Shown: positions 22,701 through 33,100 of the stretch, in pieces
How positions within the stretch are numbered: position 1 is the stretch's first letter
Layout of the letters: each line of letters opens with the position of its first letter
NCBI RefSeq assembly: GCF_964204645.1
Contig: NC_134031.1
Span: 7,113,001 to 7,177,000 of the forward strand
Direction: 5' to 3'
Origin: Tubulanus polymorphus
Lineage: Eukaryota; Nemertea; Palaeonemertea; Tubulaniformes; Tubulanidae
Length of the DNA stretch: 64,000 nucleotides
Program-made: the position numbers and the translations under genes
The notes under the pieces: model-generated
The model's database searches: none
The model's input: the letters and a program-made list of their open reading frames with translations, nothing else
Told to the model about the DNA's origin: nothing

Positions 22701-25700
22701 TGATGACGTAGTGCACACCGACTCACACAGAACCAATTAAACAACACATGCTAGGTATCAATGTACATGAAAATTATTGTAACGGTTTTTTCGGCGTCAC
22801 AAAAGTGTATAATAAATAGAAATTTGAAGGTTACACAAAACTCAATTAAGTAAGAGATGATGAAAGTGTATATTATATGTGACCTAAAAAAACAAGAGAT
22901 TACATGTATACAATTACAAGTAACGAAATGGATTTAAAATGATACATATGTCGATTAACAGATTGTACCCAAAAATAAGAAAATAACATAAAACCTCACT
23001 ATTGAATATTACGACGTGTATCTTATATTAGGAATACGAAGAACGATTGAACAAAGAACGAAAACGAATGGAAGCCGAGAGAGATAGGCAGGCAGAGTTG
23101 GAGAGAGAGGAGGCGGAACGCCAGAGACTTGCTGACCAAGAGAGGCAACGACAAGCGGCTGAAAGGGTCGAGGCAGAAAAGAAGTTCAAGGCAGCTGAAC
23201 AAGAAAGATTGGAAGCCGAGACACGAAGAGCAGCCGAAGTGGAAAGAATGGAAGCAGCTGAGAAAAGAAGACTTGCCGAATTTGAGAGGTCCGAAGCTGG
23301 AAAACGTAACGACCATTTCAAGCCATTTACAGTTGACAAAAGTAAACAATCCGATTGGAACCGACAACATCAAGAATTCAGATGCGACCTTGAAAATCAA
23401 CTTCATCAGATAAAAACACCGCGTCTCGGGTGAATATATGGTGGTTGATTCGGGCCATTTTTAAAAATGTTTCTGAACTGCTAGAGGCCCAGTAAAATGT
23501 TTCTACATTGGCCCATTGGTTGTTTTCTTGCGCAAGAAAATAAAAAAATGGGTTGGTGTAAAATGTTTTCATCTTGTCGTACGGAAAAAAATTTCACTTA
23601 TGGCCCGAATTGAAATTTTGCATGTTCTTTCTCTAAATCTGGTATTGTTGAACGCAGAATATCGGAAACTATATTTTCAGAAACCAGGTGGCAGCATTAC
23701 AGTTACCTGTTATTGGCCAATCACCGGCCTCTGGATTGGCTTCGGACAAGCATCGGATCAATTTGGAAACATTGAAGGTATCGGCATTTATTTGCGAAAT
23801 CATTTTTCATACATTAAAACATGATTACCTCGTTTCTCCTAATCGGCCGGTCCATTTTGTAAACCGCAATGAAATTTGTTATCAGTTCATTTCCGTGGCA
23901 TTCTAATGTGTACAGACAAGCTGGCGACATTTAAGCTCTGCAGAAAGGAGAAACAAGGTATCAGTTCTTTTAGACCTTCAGTGAAATTGATTTTGGGCAT
24001 ATGAAGATATGGCTTAACTGCTTCGATTGGGTCAGTATAGCCTTATCTATATATCCGCAGATTTGTATCTTCATCATTTCGGACATCGTCAATATATACC
24101 ATAATAAGAAATGACCATTGATGAACATATTTTACCGTCACCCGGCTTCTTATGAAAAAATGGAAATTTCTTCTTAGCCTGCCGACCGACCGGATTTGAT
24201 GTTTCTAGTTTCTTTTGCCAATTGATTGGACCACATTTTTCACTGATTCTAATGAGTCAGCCGGTCATGTATGTCATGAGATCCAAGGTATATTTCTTAG
24301 CCTGCCTTTCCTTGACTAGGTTCGATCCGTCGAAAGTCGACTAGACAATAGATTGAAGCGACTGCGAGACAATTTCCTTCCATAAGCGAAGCAATATTAT
24401 GCACGCGAATTTCCGCTCTTATGTTCCAGCTTCTAATTCCACCAAGAATTTCATCGCCCAAACCGTCGTCACAACCTCAATCTATGGGTACAGAAATGAA
24501 TAAACCATCGCGGCAACCACCAATGTTTGATTTGCCGGCTACATTTGGCCGACAACGACAACAACGGGAAGAAAATACGGTAGCGCCCTCTATACCAAAT
24601 ACCTCTACCGGTAAGTGAAGTTTTATGCGGAATTTGACACAAATGTTGTTTGGGGATCTGCCCCGTCGTTGATGTCAAATGTAATTACGCTTAAATAACC
24701 TTCAAACGCACTGTCGTTTAAGGACCGTTGACTACTACCGGCACTAGATCTAAAACGCCTGAACCGAACACAACAGATTCGGAGCCTAAAACCCCAACTT
24801 CAGGTACTTCCACTGTTGAAAAATGATTGGCAGTATTTCTACTCATCATATTGGTTGAAACGTTCGTGGTTTTTGACGTTATATATTCCTAGGGGTCACT
24901 CTGGCCGACAACTGCAGTAAGAGTCCTTTTGACTTTTTCAAACACCTTGACGCAATGAAAGAGCTGGCCGCGAAGTCACCCGGGCTCGTCATACCAAACA
25001 AACCGACAGGCGACGACCTTTCCGAACATAATACACAGGTACGGTACGCCGGTGTCATAGAATGAACTCTTACCCCTTATTCATACCCCATACAATTGAA
25101 TAGATCTCAGAATTACTGGTTAGGGTTCGGGTCAGCAGTCCCATTACCATTATGACTCCACTTATTCCCACAATCTATTGCGGGGGCATCTGATTCTATG
25201 ACACCAGTATTTCCGAGTGATACTCCGTTAATACAGTCCACATTGCCTGGAATTTTCTTAGTAAAATACGCAAAGCTCTGTTCAAATTTTCAGGGAAGCA
25301 AAACACCGGAAATGACGTCGAATTTTTTCTCAGCGTTTTTCGGCGCCGGTGACTCTACTGATACGAATGACGTTTTTCAAACACAAGGTGATTACAATCC
25401 GTTCAAATGTCAAATCGGTTGATGGCATATGTTCCTCGATGAGTTCTGGAATATATTCATTTAATGAACCATCGTTTACTTACAGCGTGTTTATCTACTA
25501 TAGAAATGAATAGGAGATTGTAAAAATTTACATCGTATTACCGGGAGTTTCGTATTAACGTGATCGTACTAAACAAACGTGTTCATAGCTAAAATGCTAT
25601 GTATAAGAGAAGCCGGGAATTCTTAAATTTTATCCGAGGTTTTCGTTGTAAACCGAATCGTACTTACGAGGTTCGACTGTATGAAGTCCGACGACTTTTG

Positions 25701-26701
25701 CCCTTCTGCATCTCACACACCGTTAACGCTTTGGAAATCTGTTTCATTCCACCGTCCAGGTTGTATCGGCCTGGCCCGCCGCCTTTTTCGGACATTCACA
25801 ATTCGTTGTGCGAAATCTGACCGATCACACTTTTTGAAAGCGTTCTGGCGTTTGAATTGCATTCGCTGGCGGCTCGTTTTCGAATAGAAAACGTCTCGGG
25901 TGAAGTTCTGAACCCGTGTAAAGCTTGACGAAAATAAATTCGAAGACGGCGATCAAGAATACGATATGATTTTTATTCTAATCTTATGCATTTTAAAATA
26001 CATGTATTAGCTTTAATCGTCGTTAGTATTCACATACGAATTAAAAGGCAATGACATTCACAGATGAGGCACAAAGTTCTGTTCTTAGTCAGGGGCGGAT
26101 CCAGGGGCTGTGAGACTTGAACAAGTGCATCAAACTTTTTCGGTGCCTTTTACACTTTTTGAACGAAGATAATTAGCACATTTCAGTGCGGGAGTAAAAC
26201 CTATAGAATTGTCTTTTTGGACATCGAAGTGCTCTTTTGGGATGTGACAAATCCTTCAAAATTGGCCCCGGATATGCCCGAGTTTAGAATTATAAGGATG
26301 ACGATTGCTTATTGCCGAAAGGTTTTCCAAAAATTTACGGATCTCTATCTATACTGTATGGACCTTTGTTTTATTGGCCCATATTGTCCAGCCTCGAGTG
26401 CTCGTCTCGGCATGCTCTAGATTGTTAAAACATATCATGATATCGTTTTTCAGGTGAGAATATTTTCGGTAAATCAGGCTTCGGCGATAGTTCGGTGAAA
26501 TCTCCGGAGATCGGCGGATTTTGCGGATTCGGTGCCGCGACCGATACCGACGAGGAAGTCGGCGCTCTGTCGTCGATATTCGGCCCAGCTAACGATAATG
26601 CGGACGACGCGGACGCCGGCGTCGACGACAACTTCTGTTTCAATTTCGGTTCCAGTTGCAAAAGTCCGGAAGTTGGTAGCGCTTTCGGCAGTTTGTTTTA
26701 G
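19748..26701 (+). CDS. SIX6OS1: SIX6OS1-like coiled-coil protein (synaptonemal complex central element)
   Basis: In mammals SIX6OS1 (C14orf39) binds SYCE1 in the synaptonemal complex central element and is needed for meiotic synapsis. Fourteen exons join in frame to 652 aa: 19748-19820, 19939-19995, 20077-20203, 20940-21029, 21551-21747, 22046-22094, 22199-22319, 23032-23429, 23681-23777, 24430-24610, 24723-24803, 24893-25038, 25294-25387, 26454-26701. The N-terminal third is helical. Its HYEELWQDYKRKYETFPL, KKRQEL and EPPFENFKDFVVKIAEVK segments align in order with human SIX6OS1 YHDYICQYKE...LKYSETPF, KKREHEE and PAPFPSLTKWTLNI. A highly charged E/R/A helix follows (exon 23032-23429), then a Pro/Ser/Thr-rich region. 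The C-terminus has SNFFSAFFGAG, like the mammalian EFSFFSLFSSG motif, and several FG pairs. Similarity is weak per residue but ordered, and the length is close (587 aa in human). A generic coiled-coil protein remains possible. Confidence 0.65.
21807..21987 (+). mobile_element. MITE, GATACCTTGTTTCTC family, copy 2
   Basis: GATACCTTGTTTCTC at the left is answered by GAGACACAAGGTATC at the right. It is intronic in the SIX6OS1-like gene, immediately after the exon ending at 21747. The interior matches copy 1 at ACCATAACGGACC and CCGATTAGGAG. Confidence 0.8.
22515..22806 (-). repeat. Interspersed repeat with internal direct repeats (copy B, inverted)
   Basis: This is the reverse-complement relative of 1098-1374. 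It has TGACGTAGTGCACA at about 22550 and again at about 22704, CAAAATAAATGCCAAAA between them, and ATTATTGTAACGGTTTTTT at the far end. It lies in the long intron before the exon at 23032. Confidence 0.7.
23823..23962 (-). mobile_element. MITE, GATACCTTGTTTCTC family, short copy 3
   Basis: The ends are GATTACCTCGTTTCTCC and GGAGAAACAAGGTATC, with CTAATCGGCCGGTC next to the left end as in the other copies (inverted). At 140 bp it is the shortest. It is intronic, right after the exon ending at 23777. Confidence 0.75.
26090..26170 (+). repeat. Fragment of the CAGGGGCGG repeat family
   Basis: It begins CAGGGGCGGATCCAGGGG like the family ends, but no matching inverted end is seen before the exon at 26454. 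Its right border is a guess. Confidence 0.4.
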
Positions 26702-26760
26702 TTTTCACTCTTCGGTTAACGATTAAGATTTACTATCCTGTTATTGTTGATCATTCATCG

Positions 26761-27021
26761 CAGGGGCAGATCCAGGGGAGGGTGCAGGCGGTGCTACCCC
26801 CTGAAATAATTTCAAGTTGCCCACGAAATTTTACGGTAAAATGATAAAATGTTGAACTGATTCTTAAGAAAGTCTAAATTCATAAGCACGTTCTCTGTAT
26901 TTTCAAAAATGAATAAATGTTTCCCGATGAGCTTTCTTCCGGGATGCCCTTGTAACTATATGATGTGCCCGATTTTTGGGGTGCATACCCTCCCTCAGAA
27001 TCATACCCTAGATAGCCCCTG
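26761..27021 (+). mobile_element. MITE, CAGGGGCGG family, diverged copy
   Basis: It starts CAGGGGCAGATCCAGGGG and ends CCCTAGATAGCCCCTG, an imperfect inverted repeat. It carries an AATAAA at 26912-26917, about 210 bases past the stop codon of the SIX6OS1-like gene, and may supply its poly(A) signal. Confidence 0.6.
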
Positions 27022-30000
27022 ATAGCCATTTATATGTTATATCAATATATTATATAATATATTATATTGGCAACGCGTGTGATAGTTTATCCACGAGGTA
27101 CTCTTAAAGTAAACGGCGAAGTTTATATTTCTTTCTAGTAGTAATTTCGAATTTGTATTTCATTGTTATTTTCTGAACATTGTTAGGTTTATTACATATG
27201 GACAATATAAAATAGTAACCATTTTGTTAGTTATTTCAAAAAATACATGCAATATTTGATACAAAAGACCGGCGTTTTTGGCTTTCCTCATTTTTTCGCA
27301 TCTTTTACTCGACTTTTTACCATTTCTTCTTGGTTATGGAGACAATCCTGTGTTAAGACGAGCGCCTGAAACCATTAGCCTGCAGAAATCCGCGCCCGCA
27401 GTTCTTTATGAAACCCTCCCCGGGCGTTATGACGCGTACCACAAAATACTGAACAATACGAGATGCGGTCGTGTGTTCCCGACTGGTGCAGTGTGTCTCT
27501 TAGCGGGAACAGGTTGACGCTCATGGCAGGACGTCATTCTATCCTGCAGCAAACCGCAGGCTATTCATCGCTTACGGTGTGAAATCCAACAATTGTAGAT
27601 AGACATGGAGCTTTTTTCTACGTCCTCTTATCATCGGAGCACTCCCGATTACGGGGTCATTCTTTTGGAACTTAGGCATCTGTTTTGATTACTTGGAGTA
27701 CGGATTTTGTCAAGAAAAAATTCGGAGGGCGAAGGGAAAGAATAGAAATTTGAAAAATGTTTTTTTTTACAATAGGCGTTTTAAAATGGAAGGGAACAGG
27801 GAAAAACTGAAAATAAAGATGGGAAATGGGAGAAACGAAAAATGAATAAAATAACTTGTTTGCAAATCACGAGATTCAAAATTAAGGTGAACATAACGTT
27901 TACAAGCTACTGGATTGAAAATGAAGACGGACATAACCAATTCTTTTTAAAATTGTTATGAAAACACGAAAATGGACTAGGCCTCATAGGCCTACTTTCG
28001 TATTTTATTGGCTCAATTGCAACTACGAAATTTTGATATATTTCGACTGCTTTACCTGCACCCAATAACCTTCGCGTTTTAGATTGATTTTACGATCGTC
28101 TGTCGCTTCTTGGTTCTCGCGTTGATGGCCGGTTTCACATATTGCATGTATAAAATTTAGGTTTTATACCGTCGCAGGATAACCAGTTCAACATTATGGG
28201 ATCCAATCATATAAAGTTCCTTTCGTTTTAGTGCCCTTGGTTCAATTCGGGGAATCAAATCAATCCGCAAGTTTGATTAACTTCGAAACCAATTCCCATA
28301 CGTTAGATTTGAATACCCTAGTTCTACCGTCTTGGGTGTAATCCGAACACGGGACCCGTGTCATGAATGCCGTTGCGGAATCTAGCTTCACTATTTACCT
28401 TTGTGTCCCATCTTAAATTTGCAACCCCCATAGAGGCTGAGAGCCTGGTTCCATACGAGCCGCGTCCTTTTTCAGGCGAACTATTTCCTTTCCTCGATTT
28501 TTTCCACATCAAAACAATGACATCAAAAGTCAAAAGTCGGGGCGGTAGATTCGACGGAGAGTGATAATAAGTTCAATGAACCAGTATCACAGTTGGACCA
28601 GATGGCAGTTGAACCATTCTTCAACAACTGATGGAGAGAGTACCTTTAATCAACGATCTCCACAATTTTCTTTGTAAAATAGTTTTCTCTTCGCGGGGGT
28701 TGTAGTTCCCGCCGTGAAGCGCAGTTCGAAACACCGGATGTTCTCCACAACAACAAAAACGAGACAAAACTTTGATTCGTATTTTCTCTCAAAATACACG
28801 TATGTGTTGTTTATTAATTTCATGGCTATATTTACAAGCGATTTATGATATACTACAGTATTCTAGTAATACTAATCTGTACGTATTTTCATATTTCATT
28901 TGATCGTTTGGCCACCTCTGTTATAAACTTTCGTATTTAGTTTGAACGATATAAATCTGATTTCGCCTTGCGTCGGAACAAAATTGTGCCGTGAAGTGAT
29001 CTTTCGCCTAGTTATCCGAATAAGCTCGATGAATTTGGAAAAATTTACGAACCGATTTCGAGGTAGCCAGCGACAAGAATCTCTACATAGACTTGTTTGT
29101 TGGTTCGTTCTTATAAATACTATGTATATCCATAGAAAAGTTATCAGTACTAAAACCGACACAGAGGGCACTGTGTCAGATGAAGATATCTAATTAATGA
29201 CGCCGTTATGCACGATTCATTGGTGCAGATCATTTTAATACATCAATAATAATCATAACATCAATTTACGCAAATCAATCAAAGTTAAAAGACTCGATTG
29301 TTCTTGCGATGAAGTATTCTGACTTAATTTACAAAATTATGTTCTTTTCACGGTTTAACAAATAAAGGCTACACGAAAAATTACAGAAACTCGATATAGA
29401 AACTCATTGAGACAGGTTTTTTCCTACACGAATGAAAACTTCTCTGAAACCTGTTTAAGTTTACGTGTAGATGACTATGTTTGACTAGTTCGTAGCTTAT
29501 GACTAGATACAGGAAACAATTTGTGATAAAATGCCATCTTTTACTACAAATTTGCTATAAATTTGGAAAAGAAATGAATAAATAAATTATAAAATTCTGG
29601 CCCAAGCGCTTAAACCCTCAGACGGGTTAGTTCTAGAATAATAGATAAATTAACATTCAACATATATGTATGTATAGTATGAACAAATTATGAGATCTTT
29701 ATTTTTCATAAACTAACGTTCGGGCGTAACCAGTACTAAATGGCTGCAGTGTAAAGTTCCAGCATTTCTTAATGAATTTTTGAGGTGAAAATTTTTAAGT
29801 TCTCGGTTGGATTCTATTGCCAAGAAGCTATCTATCACAATGATCGTAAGTCTACAGTTTGAAAATGTTTTCTAGAGAATTCTTCTGCGCATTTTAAGGT
29901 AAGCAAAACAATAGCATTCGAACGCAAGGACCTGAATACATCGATTTTACATATTTACAATATCTATATACAGCTTGTTTGGAATGTACTTTTACTTTTT

Positions 30001-30140
30001 TTCATTATCAACATAACCACTTAAAAAACAATGATATCCATTTAAAAAGTCACGATAAATGAAAAAGATTAAAACTGTGTTCGTTCTCTTGTCATACACA
30101 TATACATATTGTTTCGTTGAATGTAACGAAGAGATCTTTT
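27022..30140. other. Intergenic region between the SIX6OS1-like gene and Lhx3
   Basis: No gene is recognised. 27278-27540 is a more GC-rich island with a 79-codon ORF but no homology that I can see. 27700-28000 is purine-rich. The last kilobase, AT-rich, should include the 3' UTR of the leftward Lhx3 gene. Confidence 0.55.
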
Positions 30141-33100
30141 TTAGTAAACTTCCACGTGATTTGACGTATTTCCAGGCGGGTAATCCTGGTATCCTCCGTC
30201 CGACTCGGTGACGTCATGCGGAACCATACGGGGATGCCCCATCGGTGGTCCATGACCCATATAATTGTCACTGGGCATCATCTGCTGTTGTCCGAGGCTA
30301 GGAATGTTTGGGGAATGGCGACCTATGTAGTGCGCACCGGGCGATATGTTATTATTAAAGTGCATCCAATTCTCGTTCGGAGGCGTTCCCGGTGGTATAA
30401 CGGGCACCTGTCCAATACTAGGTTCTCTGTCCATCGGTCCCGAGCCGTACAAATCGCCATCCAAACTACTGTCAAGGTCATCTGAAAGACGAAACGCATA
30501 TGGTTGTAATGTAAGTTCACATTATACGCGATTGATGAAAATATCAATTCTAGAATTTTTGTCCGCTCTATATTTGAACGGTTGGCAGCTTATAACGTAT
30601 TCTTTATCACATTGTTTCCAGGTAACATTTGTGATGTGACATGGGAATGGCACGCGCGCGGTAATTGTTTGACTCGTGCGGCCCGAATTCAGATTATTTA
30701 TACCGATACCGGCTTCGGTGGAAAAAAAACGCGATAGAAAATTTATGACGATTTTTATTCGAGGATAACTACTACATAAAATTTCATACGCGGTTGCATA
30801 GATGCGGGTCGACTGTTTGTTTTAGTTTAAAAAAAATTCTTCTGTTTGGAAATCAAATAAAAGGCGTACCGAACTGTCGGTCAACAAAGGTCACCTAAGG
30901 CTGGCTTATGTCGACAAGCGACGCGACGCCTACTGACTCCTAGCGACGCAACTGAGAGCAACCGCGATCGCAGCCCAGCTTATGTCGACTGCGCTCCGAT
31001 TCGCAGCAATTGAGGCCGTTACGAGATCCTCCCAGTTGCTTCCCTGCTTATGTCGGTTATGATTACTGGCAACTGCAATGGCTCAGATGGTCCCGTGAGT
31101 TGGTCACGTGATAAGCATTTTGAGAATAAATTTGAATTATTTTGAATTATTAGGAAATATATTTCTATTAGAAAAGCTATTTCTTTAAGATCTTTATCTT
31201 TCTTTCTTGTCGACATAAGCCAGCAATTTAAGTCGGTTGTGATCGAAAGCAACTGTCCGCCGGAGTAGAACATGGGCAACTAGCCGGATACGGCTTGCTA
31301 CGAGTCGGTAGGCGTCGGGTTGCCGTCGCAAGCCGGCTTATGTCGAACCGATAGAGCAGCAACTGGCGGCCTCTCGTAGGTCGCAAGTTGCCGCGAATCG
31401 GCGATAAACCCAGTTGCGTCGGTAGGCGTCGCGTTGCTTGTCGACATACGCCAGCCTTAACATAAGTGATTTCGATGAAAGCCATAGAATAAATGTTATG
31501 AAACTTACTTTGATATGAAATGTCAAGGTCATCAGATCGTTCATCTGCGCTTTGGCCACCTTCCGTATCGCTATGGCTACCTCGACTGTGTTTAGATCCC
31601 CGGAAGTAAGGACTCCATCTCTGTCTTCCGGCGTCTTTCTTTAACCGTTTTTCTTTCGCTCGTCGGTTTTGAAACCATACCTGGATATAGCAAATTTATC
31701 GAGCGTCAAAATTGTGCAAAGCATCAAGAAATACCGATCGCAAATATTGAAAATAGTTCGCGATGGTTAAAAGTTGATTTGACTAGATTTTTCTTCACTT
31801 TTTAAATTAAAGATAGAATAGAATATTATGTATTTCATGATTTCGAGTAATTCATTGTGCACACGTACCTGTACAACTCTCATATCTAAACCAGTTTCAG
31901 CGCTCAATTGTTCTCTGACGTGTCGAGCCGGTTTAGGACTTTCATTGTAAGCACGTTTTAAAGCTTCTAGTTGTTTCGCCGTTATAGTCGTGCGCGGTCG
32001 TTTGTTCGCATTGTCAATATCAAATTCTGTAACAGATAAAAAATACGGAGATGATAAGTCAGAAAAATATAGATTCATATCAACTGCTATTCTAGTGAGA
32101 TGGGCATATTCAATTCAATTCAAAATATATTCATTGCTCCGTAATGACTTTTTACATTTTTGGTTTTGCGCAATGAAGAATGAAATATAAAAGATATAGA
32201 AAATATGAAAAATTTTAACAGTTTTTGTACTATTTACATGGCGGAGGTTATACGCATGTTCTGTTATAAATTTCTTTTGCTCAGCCATTTATATACACGA
32301 AGGTCATGAGCTATCAGGGGTGAGGACATTATGATGTTGAATTGTTTTCAGATGTCGTAAATTATTGGGTCGGGGAAATGAGCATCAAAGAAATAGTTCA
32401 CTTCGTGTAGTTAATCAAATACTTTGATATGATCGGTCTCGTACTAGAATCAAACATGGGCCATATAGCCTGGTCATGGAATCGAGAACCGGACACCGAA
32501 TTTCAGAAAATGCGTGGCCTCGATTATCTAACCTAGTATAAGTTCATTATCATAAAAAGAATATCTTTATTTTTTGTTTGTTAAAACAGTAGAACCATCA
32601 TCAAAATAGAAGGAAATTTACCTCGTGCTTTAGCGCTTTCATAATCGGATTTACAGACGAGTTTTCGGTCTTCCATCAAGTAAAATTCATCCCCAGTATT
32701 CAACTGTCTGTTGCACATCATACAAGCGAAACATTCCAAGTGGTACACGTAGTCCTGTGCTCGACGTACCACTTGCGTTGGCGGTATACCCTGATCACAT
32801 CCGGCACACTTGGTACCAAACCTTCTGTAACAAACATGAAACGTCAGTTGGTGTATGGTTTGGAATAGCCTGGCGGACCTGAGGCTTAAGCCTGGGGCCA
32901 GTAGTTCAAAAGTTGACCCCGGTTGCTCTAAAGTTGGTTAAAGATTACCGGCGGATAAATGCCAATATAGTTACAATTAAATTTTAATTGTCACATGCCA
33001 ACTATCCACCGGTTAACTCTAACCGACTGTTGAAACTGGCCCCTGGTTTTACATATATGAAAAGATCGATCTTTAGCTATCTGAGAACGTTGAGGTGTCA

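Noticed and set aside
23023-23406. Ser/Leu-rich ORFs on the minus strand opposite the charged helix exon
   Set aside because: Antisense of GAR/AGR codon-rich sequence gives long open frames by composition. The sense exon joins in frame with its neighbours.
27278-27517. 79-codon ORF in a GC-richer island
   Set aside because: No homology seen and no flanking exons in phase. Could be an old repeat, but unsupported.
31019-31559. ORFs on the minus strand in the Lhx3 intron
   Set aside because: They lie in the AGGCTGGC inverted-repeat element, with no homology or splice support.
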